A DNA stretch of 64,000 bases from Fagopyrum homotropicum. Taxonomy: Eukaryota > Streptophyta > Magnoliopsida > Caryophyllales > Polygonaceae. This document shows, one piece after another, positions 47,133 to 59,083 of this stretch (position 1 is its first letter; each line of letters opens with the position of its first letter). Made by a program: the position numbers and the translations under genes. The DNA is taken from NCBI GenBank assembly GCA_033239125.1, contig BSWB01000001.1, positions 163,455,481 through 163,519,480 on the forward strand, given 5' to 3'. The notes beneath the pieces are model-generated. The model had not been told where the DNA came from and did no database searches. It saw only the letters and a list, made by a program, of their open reading frames with translations.

Positions 47133-50100
47133 TGACCTTGGATGGTGGGTGGACTCGGGTGCAACAACTCATGTTTGCAAAGATCGGCGTTGGTTCAAGA
47201 CATACGCTGTTGCAAACGATGGAGCACTCATACATATGGGAAACGAGTCTACCACCCCCGTTCTAGGAAGAGGACGGGTTGATTTGTACTTCACAAGTGG
47301 CAAGACTCTAATCTTGTCAAATGTACTACATGCACCGGTCATTAGAAAGAATGTGGTTTCTGGTGGTGTACTCAATAGGCTTGGCTTCAAACAGGTCATA
47401 GAAGCCGACCGCTATGTATTATCTAGGAGAGGAACATTTGTAGGCTTTGGCCATTGGAACAATAATATGTTTCTTCTCTCTTTATGTAATAAACTTTCTA
47501 ATAGTAATATAAACAAGAACAGTTTGTTTACATTGTCTTCTTCTTCTTCTTCTTCTTCAAATTGTGATTTTGTTAAATGGTATGCACGACTTGGACACGT
47601 TCATTTTAAGCGTATGAATGACATGACTAAGGATGGTATTTTACCTAAACTTGACTTGCCAAAAGACAAGTGTAAAACGTGCATGTTGACCAAGATTACA
47701 AGACTTTCATTTCCTAGAGTTGAAAGAGAACAATCAATGCTCGGCTTAGTCCACTCGGATCTAGGCGACTTGCATTCTACTCCTTCATTAGGAAAGAAGA
47801 AGTATTACGTAACATTCATAGATGATTACTATAGGTATTGTTACGTATATCTACTCTTTGCAAAGAGTGATGCCTTAGAAAAATTCTATGTATTCAAGAA
47901 TGAATCTGAGTTACAACAAGGTACCTTAATAAAAAGACTACGCACGGATCGTGGTGGTGAATTTATGGATAAGGAATATTTCGAGAGTGTCGGGATCATA
48001 CATGAGACCACGGCACCTTACACACCACAATCAAATGGTGTGGCCGAACGAAAGAACCGAGTACTTAAAGAGATGGTCAATGCCATGTTATCTTATTCGG
48101 GTCTTAAGCATTCGTTTTGGGGTGAAGCTATGCTCACGGCAAACTACTTGCTTAATCGTGTTCCAAACAAAAGAAGCAAGAAGACTCCTTATGAACTATG
48201 GTTCAAAAGGAAGCCAAACCTACATTACTTACGAGTTTGGGGATGTCGAGCCATAGTAAGGCTCAATGACAACAAACGTAAAACTTTAGGTGAAAAAGGT
48301 GTTGAGTGTGTGTTCATTGGCTATGCAGAACACTCCAAAGCTTATAGGTTCTATATGATAGAACCAAATGACTTCATCTCGGTTAATACCGTAATAGAGT
48401 CTAGGGATGTCATCTTTGATGAAGATCGCTTCACCTCGGCTCCTAGGCCTAGGGAAGTGATCAACATGACTTTAGATGAGGAACACCCAAACAAGCATCG
48501 TAGGATTCAAGATGAATCCTGGGAAGCATCTCACGGGCTTGACTTGCCAGATATTGCTCCTATGAGCAATAATTTGTCCCAAAAATCAATTTTCCAAGTG
48601 TTCTTGGTTGAAGGGTCAAGGGATAATGAAATGGATCGTCACTCTTACTTTCACATGGATGAGGATTCAAAGACATTTGATGAGGCCATGAAGTCTCAAG
48701 ATGTTGCCTTTTGGAAGGAAGCAATCCAAGAGGAGATGGACTCCATTATGGGCAATCATACATGGGAGTTAGCCAACCTTCCTTCCGGTTACAAACCTTT
48801 GGGATGCAAATGGATCTTCAAGAGGAAGATGAAAGTTGACGGTTCCATTGACAAGTTTAAAGCACGCTTGGTCATCCAAGGCTTTAGACAAAGGGAAGAT
48901 GTCGATTACTTTGACACATATGCTCCGGTGGCTAGGATTACAACCATTAGGTTATTAATAGCTATGGCGGCTATACATAATCTAGTGATTCATCAAATGG
49001 ATGTCAAGACAACATTCCTTAATGGTGATCTAGATGAGGAAGTGTATATGAGACAACCTGAAGGGTTTGTTTTAAAAGGACAAGAGCACAAAGTATGTCG
49101 CTTGGTCAAATCCGTGTATGGACTAAAGCAAGCTCCAAAACAATGGCATCAAAAGTTTGATGATGTTGTATTGTCAAATGGATTTAAGATAAATCAAGCT
49201 GACAAGTGTGTCTATAGTAAGTTTGATCATACCGGTCAAGGTGTGATCATATGCTTATATGTTGATGACATGTTGATCTTTGGAACAAACCAAAGACAAG
49301 TAGATCTTACTAAGGATTTCTTGTCCACTAAGTTTTCTATGAAAGACTTAGGTGAGGCGGATGTGATTCTAGGCATAAGAATCAAACGTGATGCTAAAGG
49401 CTTAAGCCTCACGCAATCACACTACATTGAGAAGATTGTCAAACGCTTCCAATGTGATAAAAGTACAATTGTTAGTACTCCTATGGACTCAAGTGAGAAG
49501 TTGATGCCCAACCAAGGATCAGCTGTCTCTCAACTTGAGTATGCACAAGTAATAGGATGTTGCATGTATGCAATGACAAGCACTAGGCCAGATATTGCTT
49601 TTGCTATTGGTAAATTGAGTAGGTACACAAGTTGTCCTAGCTCACAATATTGGAAGGCACTAAGGTGTGTGCTTAGGTACCTCAAGGGGACCATGGGTTT
49701 TGGCATCTTGTACAGTAAGTATCCTTCAGTGATAGAAGGCTACTCGGATGCGTCATGGATCACTAATCTAGATGATCACTCATCCACCACAGGATGGGTT
49801 TTCTTGTTAGGTGGTGGTGCCATTTCGTGGGCTTCAAAGAAGCAAACATGCATCACAACCTCGACCATGGAGTCCGAGTTTGTGGCACTTGCCGCTGCCG
49901 GCAAGGAAGCTGAATGGCTAAGAAATTTGGTTCTCGAAATTCCTCTATGGCCAAAACCGGTTTCTCTTATCTCGATTCATTGTGATAGTGCGGCTACGTT
50001 GGCTAAAGCTTATAGCCAAACGTACAATGGGAAATCAAGACATCTTGGTGTGAGACATAGCTCGGTTAGAGAGCTCATAACTCACGGTATAATATCGGTC

Positions 50101-50202
50101 GATTTTGTGAGAACCCACAATAATCTAGCCGATCACTTAACCAAGAGCTTGGCTAGGGACTTAGTTCAAAAGTCAGGCAAGGGGATGGGGTTAACGACCT
50201 AA
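47122..50202 (+). CDS. pol: Copia pol (protease, integrase, reverse transcriptase, RNase H)
   Basis: The frame opens at 47122 (after TAA 47119-47121) and runs to 50202, in the +1 frame relative to gag, overlapping gag's end by 11 bases. There is no ATG at its start, so expression needs a frame change or an in-frame fusion lost by a one-base indel. Domains: aspartic protease WWVDSGATTHVCKD; integrase zinc end with H...C..C (WYARLGHVHFKRM, CKTCM), core HSDLGD, FIDDYYRYCYVY, TDRGGEF and PQSNGVAERKNR; reverse transcriptase (ARLVIQGFRQREDVDYFDTY, HQMDVKTTFLNGDL, YGLKQAP, YVDDMLIFG); RNase H (YSDASW, STMESEF, HCDS, RHLGVRH). All catalytic motifs are present. Related plant elements usually carry one gag-pol frame. 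Confidence 0.95.
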   Translation, partial: TKDDDLGWWVDSGATTHVCKDRRWFKTYAVANDGALIHMGNESTTPVLGRGRVDLYFTSGKTLILSNVLHAPVIRKNVVSGGVLNRLGFKQVIEADRYVLSRRGTFVGFGHWNNNMFLLSLCNKLSNSNINKNSLFTLSSSSSSSSNCDFVKWYARLGHVHFKRMNDMTKDGILPKLDLPKDKCKTCMLTKITRLSFPRVEREQSMLGLVHSDLGDLHSTPSLGKKKYYVTFIDDYYRYCYVYLLFAKSDALEKFYVFKNESELQQGTLIKRLRTDRGGEFMDKEYFESVGIIHETTAPYTPQSNGVAERKNRVLKEMVNAMLSYSGLKHSFWGEAMLTANYLLNRVPNKRSKKTPYELWFKRKPNLHYLRVWGCRAIVRLNDNKRKTLGEKGVECVFIGYAEHSKAYRFYMIEPNDFISVNTVIESRDVIFDEDRFTSAPRPREVINMTLDEEHPNKHRRIQDESWEASHGLDLPDIAPMSNNLSQKSIFQVFLVEGSRDNEMDRHSYFHMDEDSKTFDEAMKSQDVAFWKEAIQEEMDSIMGNHTWELANLPSGYKPLGCKWIFKRKMKVDGSIDKFKARLVIQGFRQREDVDYFDTYAPVARITTIRLLIAMAAIHNLVIHQMDVKTTFLNGDLDEEVYMRQPEGFVLKGQEHKVCRLVKSVYGLKQAPKQWHQKFDDVVLSNGFKINQADKCVYSKFDHTGQGVIICLYVDDMLIFGTNQRQVDLTKDFLSTKFSMKDLGEADVILGIRIKRDAKGLSLTQSHYIEKIVKRFQCDKSTIVSTPMDSSEKLMPNQGSAVSQLEYAQVIGCCMYAMTSTRPDIAFAIGKLSRYTSCPSSQYWKALRCVLRYLKGTMGFGILYSKYPSVIEGYSDASWITNLDDHSSTTGWVFLLGGGAISWASKKQTCITTSTMESEFVALAAAGKEAEWLRNLVLEIPLWPKPVSLISIHCDSAATLAKAYSQTYNGKSRHLGVRHSSVRELITHGIISVDFVRTHNNLADHLTKSLARDLVQKSGKGMGLTT

Positions 50203-50740
50203 ATTGATAACGTCTTGTCGTGGGGCACCCAATTCGCCTATGGCTTGATGCCTTAGCCGAATTCAATGAGGAAAGCCCATTCCAAGAAGTTGTGAGCATA
50301 AAATGTCCATCCAAGGTAATGCTTTGTGCCTATATAATATGTATAGTTTGAAATATGTAATTTCTTAACAACTCTTTTGAAAAATTGCAATTATAGGTGC
50401 AAGATCAAAAGAGAGTTGGCTACGTGAACGTGAAGTGTCAAGGCTTCTTCGAGGGAGTAGATGGTCGACTCGCCTATATGTTCATTAAAGGATTAGGACA
50501 CAATAGCCTTTAAATGTGTCATTTATTTGTAAAGGAAATGTAAATTTCGTGTATGTTGCCTTCATGTACTTAAACAAGTTGAGTGGTTCAATCCATTAGG
50601 ACACCACAATTCTTTAGTGTAGAATGTGTAATTATACTAATTCAATAAATTCAATCGAAAGACATTTATGATTATGCGAATATTTTGTTTGGATGTATGT
50701 CTATTAAAAGTTTCTTGACTTTGCTCAAATGGGGGAGGAA
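50203..50740 (+). other. Copia 3' non-coding stretch and polypurine tract
   Basis: 538 bases without a frame; the last ten, GGGGGAGGAA (50731-50740), directly abut the 3' LTR and are the plus-strand primer. Confidence 0.8.
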
Positions 50741-52165
50741 TGTTGGAGATTTGGACTAAGTCTTCATTGTAACCGTTGAGCTTGTCTTGAGACAAGGTGC
50801 AATGAGTTGTTCACATGTGTGTCACTATGGTCCGGGTTGCGGGAGGCAAGCCAAGTGACCGGCACTAAGAACAACTAGTATTATAAGGGGAGTCGAATCA
50901 AAGCAAGGTGATTCACGACAAGGTCAACTTGTGCTAGCTTTTAGAAGGCCGACGTTTGGGGCTTTTTAGCCACATTTTATCGGCACACCTTTGGTTCTTA
51001 GGCCTTATATTGGCTAAAGAATATGTGGTTAAAAACTGGGAGCAATCCAAGCTCAAATGCTTAGTGAATGTCAATGAAGCAGCTAGTGAGCTTCTTAAGG
51101 AGCTACACTAGCTTGAGCTAAGATATTGAGTATTTGAGGATCTTGGAGCTTACCCTAGCTATATTAAAGTGAATGAAGCTTATTGGAAGTGTTTGGACCA
51201 AGAAAAATAAGCTAGCTCTAAGCTAGCTCCGGGGAGCGGTTTTGGGCTCCCTATGTGGGCCTCGGGCCTCGGGCTTTCTAGGGCTTCAAGGCCCATCTTC
51301 CAAGTAACTTCCAAGTAACTTCTATAACCGTTTTTAACCGCTTTTAACCGCTTTTAACTCCCCAAAACCGTGGCCCCCTATGCCTATAAAAGGGAGAGCC
51401 ATTTGCACTTGATTAAACATTCGTTTTTGCAACAATAAAGCTTCTAGTTCCATTGTATTGACATTGGATAGGCCTTCTTATAAGCTTGTTTGCAAAACTC
51501 GAAAGACCAGTATAGTTCCTTTGTATTGACAAAGGATAGGCATCCATCTTAGTTTGGTTTTGTATTGACAAAACCTAGGAATACCCTTTCTACAAAGTAA
51601 GACAAGTAAGTCTCTTACTTAGTCTTTGTAACGTGTAACGTTTTATCCCACTAAGGTATTTGGATATTCCCGGTGTAGGGGAGAATACACTTAGAAGGAA
51701 AATTCATTTATGAATGACTCATTACATTATCCAAGTCAAAGGTTTTAACATATAACAACCGGTTTATAAGACGTGTAATTGAACTTAACTTCTATTAGAG
51801 TTTTGTCTACTCCCTTTTGGAGATTACAAACTCTTGCTTGAGTTTTGTCTACTCCTTTGGAGACTACAAACTCTTGATTGAGTTTTGTCTACTCCTTTGT
51901 GGAGATTACAAACTCTTGGTTGAGTTTTGTCTACTCCTTTGGAGACTACAAACTCTTGATTGAGTTTTGTCTACTCCTTTGCGGAGATTACAAACTCTTG
52001 GTTGGGTTTTGTCTACTCCTTTGTAGAGATTACAAACCCTTGGTTAATAACTAGTTTTTAGTTCAAGATAATTATATTAATTTGTTTGGCAATTGGAAGA
52101 ATCGTCTACTCACATAAGTGAGACTACGGCCCTTTGGTCTAAAACCGGACACCGAAAATCCAACA
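50741..52165 (+). repeat. 3' LTR of the copia element
   Basis: 1425 bases, collinear with the 5' LTR (offset 5977) without visible indels. Confidence 0.96.
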
Positions 52166-52400
52166 GAGCCTCGAAGTACCTACAAGAGAAGTGGAACCTC
52201 GAAGCTGTGGATTTAGTATCGTGTTCTTTGCTTGTATTATTTTTTTATTATTTTTATGAGGTATGACGGAGTTGGACAAATGTTTGTAAGTTTTAATAGT
52301 TCAAGAGCACCAACCGACCTTTGAAAAAATCATGGGTAAAATCCGGAATACCCATACCACAAAGTACCAACCGGAATTTCCCTTCAAATAACAGCAACAT
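52166..52400. repeat. Dispersed repeat B, copy 2, right part
   Basis: Continues 44763; matches about 29110-29370, ending with 'accaaccggaatttccctt', the putative Mutator-like end. Confidence 0.7.
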
Positions 52401-53193
52401 GTTCCATCGGCTGCTCGGACATAACCATCCCAACAAGCTTAGTGTCCAGCAACCAGATGCAAGTAACCAGTGGTCGGCGTGAGCTTCACCTTGGACCAAG
52501 CATGAAGACACATCTAACACATAACACACATCTAACGCATAACAACTTCAAGCATCACAACGTAACACACAGAATTATACTTAACAAAACCATTTTGGTG
52601 TACTTGTGCAAACCTCGAGATCAGCCTAGCAAGACATCTAAAATAAAAAATCGTAATTGAGAAATCTAAGTCTCAAAATACATGAATCCAAAAAGATAGG
52701 CCCTTAATTCCGTAATTGATACTGTGATTATCATTAATTCCGTAGTTGAAAACAAAAGTTTATTGGTATTGTCTTGTAGAAGAGACTGACTTATGTCTTC
52801 TACACGATATAAATAATCTTCTTACTCCGTTACAACATCGAACAGTGAAGGTTCCAAAGAAGGCAGATGGACATCAAATATTCATCTGTTCCTAGTTTGT
52901 TTCTTCATATATATTTGATGCTATGTAATTTCTATACAGAAGAAAATCACTTCTCTTTCTGAAAGATAGCTTATTGCCTGTTTCTTGGTTACTTGTTAGA
53001 TCCATGTCCTCCTATAGTCATCAAATGCTGCACATCATCAGGCAAGTCCACGCTCAATTTGCTGAGTACATTTACATGTGTATTGTACAACAAGAGTATA
53101 CCAATCATCAATGCTTCATGGAAACAAATCACCTTGATGTAGGGCGAAGCCTCATTCTGCATTTTAAGGTTGAATGTAGTTTGAGTGTGCAAA
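52401..53193. other. 3' flank of CDC6, nothing further recognised
   Basis: Non-coding sequence downstream of the CDC6 stop; should contain its 3' UTR. No strong signal seen. Confidence 0.4.
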
Positions 53194-56100
53194 TTACTGG
53201 AGACAGTTTCTGAAGAAACGAACTCCCTGTGGCCATAAAATTTTAGGGGGTGAGTTTAAGGCACCGTCAAAAAGCTTTGCACGAAGAGAATTCCAACAAC
53301 TTAAGGAATGTGTACCTGTAATGCAAATGTTATGTCATCTGCATCTATTTTCAGGGACACCTTTTCCACCTTACGGGAGTGCCCCATTTTGACAAGTCCC
53401 TACATTTGTTATTATCACAAACATGTAAGTATCGCGCTTAATTACAGAAACAAAGAAGGAAACCTGATTAGAAAGGATTACACTGCTTGAATTTACCTGA
53501 TCATTTAGTACTCTACACATGCTTGATGTCTCCATGATTCTGACTGGTGGGATAAGCACAGATTTGCATAGATCCACGTATGATCTATTCAGCTGCATTA
53601 ATAGAGCGAAGATAAAAGGTTTAGAATGCCTATACAGAATCCCCATATAGCCTTAACGCATTGAATAGGGTTGTTACCTCTCCAACTGTGACCTCTTTTT
53701 TACCAGTACGAAATAGCTTAACTGCTGAGCATAGGATTATCTGCCGCCAAAAGTAGTTTAGAGCATTTGTTAGTATTCATCAGAAGATGCAGATCTACCA
53801 TGTAGAATTTCATATAGGACATAATACCTGTTGATGTTGCGGTAGAGACTGTATGGTTTCCACTACTGGGGTTTTGTATGCCTTTGACAAAGCTAGGGCC
53901 ATATGATGAACCTGTACCTTCTGAAAGATGACATAAATTCACATTCTTAACATTAAATCCGTAAAAAAAAAAGAAGGCACGGGAATGTGGTCACATACTC
54001 GCATGGCAAGGGCTTAAACACATAATATTGATAATTTGCTGAAAACTTACTGTTTCAATTTCAGCTGAAGCCTGACCATTCTGCTGCTCTAAGGATTCCC
54101 CCTCTGACAATGACAAGTTTCCTTGACTTGCAATCTCCTTCATCTCTGTTTCTAGCATCTCAATGGCACTCCTGAAACATGACCCAAAATCATGTAAATA
54201 TGTGATGGGAATGAAGGGAAGTTCATTCATGGATCTTATACAAACAGTTTACTTATTTCCTGTTAGGTGTGCGATTAACTCAAGTCTGGCATCCACCACA
54301 AGATATCAGTTTGGAAATTGGCCGGTTAAAGTTTTATTTCTATCATGTTTGTAAAACTTCAACTTAATTCTCTATTGAGACAAAGATCAGATTTGAGAAC
54401 CTATAATAAGTAGGGTTGTACCAACTACAAATATGAAGGTCCACAAAAGAACTTCTAATCATGAATTGTAATCTAGTTGTTTTCGTGACAAATTTTGTCC
54501 CAGCTACTTCAGTATCGAGTATATTAGAGTGACTCGCTAAGGATTAGATTTTTTTAAACATCCCAGCAACAATATGGGGGTTTTTAACATTCATTGGTTG
54601 TATAACGATAGGCCTATGTATATCAATGTCAAATAATCTATTTAGTTTCAGAATTCCCAGATATCATTATGAAGCATGTAGTTCAATTGCATACCTGCAA
54701 ACACAAAGTGCTCTCCTCATATCCCCAGATGCAGCTGCAACTTTCTGTCCTCCAAAATTAGTTTCATATTAGTTTGAAAGTAAACAAATGCTTAGTGCTA
54801 AGATGCTAACAGAGCACTACGACTCTGCCAATGAATGTTAAAACAAGTGGTGCTTCGAGGCAATTAATAGTGTGATTTTTCAACAAAACAAGTGATGCTG
54901 AAAAATGTAGAAGAAATGCTACATTGCTAGATTGTTTATGCTGCACAGAGATCACAAAATGTACTAAAGAAGCAAGAAGGATGTGACAGATACGTACTCT
55001 GGAACATAGTTCCAATGCTTGAGGTTGAAAGGCCTGGTATGGAAGTACCTATTTCAACACAATTGAGCTTCACGTCAGAACCTGTTTAATGATTTTGAGC
55101 ATAATGATGCACAAAATGCTAATGACAATGCACATATAGAGCAAGAAACTTGTTTTACCTTGAGCCTATCTTGAAAAATTGTTAATATCTGATCTTTCGA
55201 GTATGCACGAAATGTGAAAACTGTTGGTTTACCTTGAATAAGAAAGGAGTGGTAGTTAGCATGTGAATAGAAATTAAACAGGGTTGCAAGTCTCTTCTAC
55301 AATACACTCAGGGATTTTTATGGCATGACACTATAGAAACACCATACATGGTCAAGCAGATTGATGCTTTAAGATATTCTTGATTTCAATGTGGGTGGAT
55401 AATGGATATGTTCTTATTCCAAGCAATTTACTCGGCAACTAGAAGCTCAAGTGCTTACAATTTAAGGACTGGAGTTTTGGTAGAAAACGATCTGCAAGAT
55501 CTATTGCATTTGCTATGCCTGCAAAAGAATAAATTATATGAGAAACGCTGAAGTTGCATCATATTGAATTAGGTTAGCAAGAGATAGTCCAGCTCATACC
55601 TATCAATATACATTTGGAGTATGGTAGAGTTGTAAGCATAAATAGTTCATGAAGCACAGCTCGGTCTTTAGTAATGAGATAGTCCAGCTCATCAATCATT
55701 AGTAGCCTGAGAAATTAGAGAATCAGTTGCTAAGAATCAGGGTCCTGACTACGATCAAATGTCTAACACTATAACATATGAGATTGAATCAACAATAGAA
55801 AATCATGCACGCTGATCAGGGATAGCAAATTCTAACAATCTGATATTAACTAATAAAGTTTACTTCTTACATCATTCTGCTAGGTGATGTTGCATCTCCA
55901 GAATAGAGGTCTTGGATATACTTCAATGCAGCATTTGAACCATTTATCTTCTTACGAGGTTGGATCTTTTGAAGTATCTGCAAAATGGCATACAAAGTCA
56001 ATAGTATCATCACCAAATGAATGCAATTAAGGAGGAATATTTAATGAATCGGAAGTATTACCTTAACAAAAACTTCAGAAGTGTTTGTCAATGACGTACA

Positions 56101-57004
56101 ATTCATTGATAGCACATCTGGTTCTTGAAGGCCTGCCTGGCAAGCATAAGAATATATTGAACATGTGTAAGTAGAACTTTCATGTGGCAAACCAAAACAA
56201 GCACCATTGCAAGATAACAGTGCAGGAGTAATTAATCTGATTACAAATACCTGATTAGCCCAATCAGCCACCGACTGCTTAACCTTCTCCATGACCATTG
56301 TCTTTCCGGTCCCAGGGCATCCGCATACATATAAACTCCCAGATCTTTCTTGCTCTACATAGGATTTGCAAAATTCTAGAACCTTCTTGTGTTCGTCTTC
56401 CCGGCAGACCATCCCTGGTGGTAGCGTCGACACGTGTAGAGCCTCCTTGACAGTCCTCACTTGCTCTAAATCTACAATTACAACACTACCATTGATTAGC
56501 ACTAATTGAATCAACTGATTCAATCCCGGAAACAGAAGAAATACAATTACCTTCTGGATTCCATTTCAATTTGCCAAACAATTCATCCGACGACTTGTTA
56601 GATCGCGGTGTGTTAGATGTCGTGAGTTTACCTCCAAATTCTTTCAGCATAACCTGCTGCCAGTAACAACAATCAATAAAAATCACTTTCAGATGGAGAG
56701 AGGGAAAGAGACAGATTCAAAGAGTTGATCTGACCGTTGAGGGGGAATTAGGAGTAGAATTGATAGATCGGCGAGGACACTTTCGTTTCGGAGGTGACAA
56801 CTTCTTCAATGGCGACGTATACAATGAAATTTCACAATCTGCGGTTGAATTTGACCTTAACTGCCGCTTGTGACGGGTCAACACTCCACTAGATCCGAGC
56901 TCAACGGATCCATCCGTTTCTGAATAAGATTTCTTCAGCCTGTCCTTGCCGGCAAATGTGGGAGTTGTGAGATTGGTAATAATTTTCACGTCAATTAGCT
57001 TCCC
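53194..57004 (-). CDS. CDC6: CDC6 replication-licensing ATPase, lacking its own visible start codon
   Basis: Sixteen exons: 56735-57004, 56551-56653, 56251-56471, 56062-56136, 55871-55977, 55600-55706, 55459-55518, 55159-55232, 54998-55048, 54695-54744, 54051-54171, 53828-53920, 53678-53740, 53497-53592, 53316-53399, 53194-53226. They join in frame to 535 residues. CDC6 loads MCM helicase with ORC at origins. The N-terminal exon has CDK-type sites (TSPLKK, LSPPKR) and an RxL motif (KRQLR). Exon 3 has Walker A GCPGTGKT (about residue 175), exon 6 Walker B LLMIDELD, exon 10 the ASGDMRRAL block. Exons 13-16 are the winged-helix region, ending GVRFFRNCLQ. No stop or shift found. The first exon has no ATG; the first in-frame ATG is at 56648 in exon 2. 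Its 5' edge lies in UBR7-derived sequence. Confidence 0.9.
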
Positions 57005-57030
57005 CTAGAAAATAGAAACAGTTAGGATAC
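57005..57030 (-). promoter_or_regulatory. Candidate 3' splice site joining UBR7 exons to CDC6
   Basis: On the minus strand: branch-like CCTAAC, then TGTTTCTATTTTCTAG ending at 57005, followed by phase-0 codons GGG AAG CTA that run into CDC6. The UBR7 parent has TATGGG where this copy has TAGGGG, so the AG appears to have arisen by substitution. Confidence 0.5.
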
Positions 57031-59083
57031 ATAACAGCAATAAAAGAAGAATTTAGAGAAAGAGAGCATACGAAGAATGAATGCACCTCAGTTTTCATGT
57101 CTTCAACATCTCTTGAACATGTTTTGCAAATTACTCAATCAATTAGTGCAAGCAATCGTTTCGCAAGCACATGCACTCTGTGCTCTTTTTTTCAAGAGCA
57201 TTTTCCAGCCCTTTCAAGCTAGAAGCTAAAACCATTTTTAAAACAACTTATTGGCTACCAGATGAGCACTCATCTCCTTTTTCCTTCACAACGTTCACCT
57301 TTTGGGGGGAATTCTTCATCAATGAAGCCCATGTTCTAAATACAATTGACCATAGAATGGGTAAATAATAATAACCTATGCATTCATACTGGGGTAATTG
57401 TGTAAACTTAGAATAACAACAAGATATTTTCATTGATATCAGGATATTTGGATTAAAAAATCCCCTACTTTTTCCACAGATATATACACATCAAGCATGC
57501 TGGTTACTTATGTAAGGATAAATACATGAAATCATCAAATGATAGTTTCAGTTCCATTACAAGCACACCATTCAGCTTCTTTTAATTTTCTCTCTAATAG
57601 TTCTAAACAAATTCCCTAACTCCACCTTTCACATAGCCTCTTGACCTGGCAGTCAGATAATCAACAGCTCTCATATATCCCTTGGCAATTTCTAAGGGTA
57701 AGATGAAAATAGATACCTCATGACCATCATGGCAAGACAAGCTACATGCAGTGCATATGCCAGCATTCCCATCTGGATTGCAAGTTAAGCATGAAAATAT
57801 TGCTTGTCTTTTCATATAACCCTTTGAATAAGTGCACTCCTTCCCCTCATCTCCTCCCAAAACCAGATCTGCTTCCTGTCAGTTGAAGTGCATAAACAAC
57901 AACAGCATGGCTATGTGGATAAGCTCAGTAACATGATCAACATCATCTTAACTGGTAGATACAGTGAAATTAATTGAACAAAAACCCTTGATAATATAAA
58001 CAAGAAGATCGTAAGAACTAAAACAAAACCACAACAGCATCTATAAGCTCATCTACGTGTTTCTACTGCCGTGACAGCCATATTTACTCCAACATCAGGG
58101 TTTATATAACCATTATCGAGTGCGCTTGTCAAACACGTATCCAGCTTAAACACACAGGCATACTCTTGCCAGGTGAAAGCTAAAACATAATACTGCCTAA
58201 TCTCTTGACCTAATCTCTGTATCATAGAACTTTGGAGATCTTTTCAGAACTTAAAAAAGCAATGGTGTAATGGACCTGACAAATAGTTGATGATTGGCAT
58301 ATAACTTGGACATAAAAATTTTATCCTCGTCCACCTTTAAATCTATTTGTAAAGCATGCTTAACACCACAACTGAAACAACACATCGCTATTTAGTTAGG
58401 TGTACTGGCTGTGATGCAATCACGCCCTAAAAGCTTCTGGCTATATAGTCGATCAAATTGAAACTGGAATTTTCGTAATCATTTACAAAACCCAAAGGGT
58501 GACAAGTTTGTTGCATAATGTTCTAGTTCCATCCTACATCCTACAATTTTGAAAGGACCAAATGCCACTTGTATCTAACAAGTGTCCTTCACAAACATAT
58601 ATAGAAGTGAATAAATCACTCTACATGAGATTAGGATAAAATGCAATACAGTGACAAGAATATCAAAATCCAAATTCGATCGAGCAGATTCCGTACATGT
58701 TCATCCAACTAGAAGCACCATGCAACACGGAAACCCTAACCGATACTTTTTTTAACGCATATACATAAAGAGGGCAAAAAATAAGTACCAGCTCCTGATC
58801 TTCGACATCTTTGAGATACTCATGGATCGAAATAGTCGGCTCAGCTTCGCCTTCAAAGGTGTCAGCCATCTCTCACCGCCCCTCTCGAAACGAAATTCGT
58901 AATAGAATCGGTTACCACAAAACCACAAATATCGTCACTGAAACCCTAGATTCGCTTTGCTCAATAACCCGCGATGAATTGAAAGCCACCTAGAGAACTG
59001 AATGAGGAGAGAACTAGAGAGTTATGGCCTCATCGGGTATGTGGACAGTGGATCAGTGGATGTGTGTGCGCGGAAATGTGAAA

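Larger units (their letters stand above)
44764..52165 (+). mobile_element. Complete, young Ty1/copia retrotransposon
   Basis: Two LTRs of exactly 1425 bases each (44764-46188 and 50741-52165), both TGTTGG...CCAACA, flanked by the 5-bp target duplication GAGCC (44759-44763 and 52166-52170). By eye I noticed only about five differences between the LTRs. Internal parts: short leader, gag 46242-47132, pol from 47122, 3' non-coding stretch, polypurine tract 50731-50740. It split a copy of dispersed repeat B. The only coding defect I see is the frame change between gag and pol. Confidence 0.97.

Noticed and set aside
47169..48256. Additional frames on both strands within the copia pol region
   Set aside because: Shadows of the pol frame with no motifs.
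52974..53213. 79-codon plus-strand frame at the end of CDC6
   Set aside because: Antisense to the last CDC6 exon and 3' flank; no domain.
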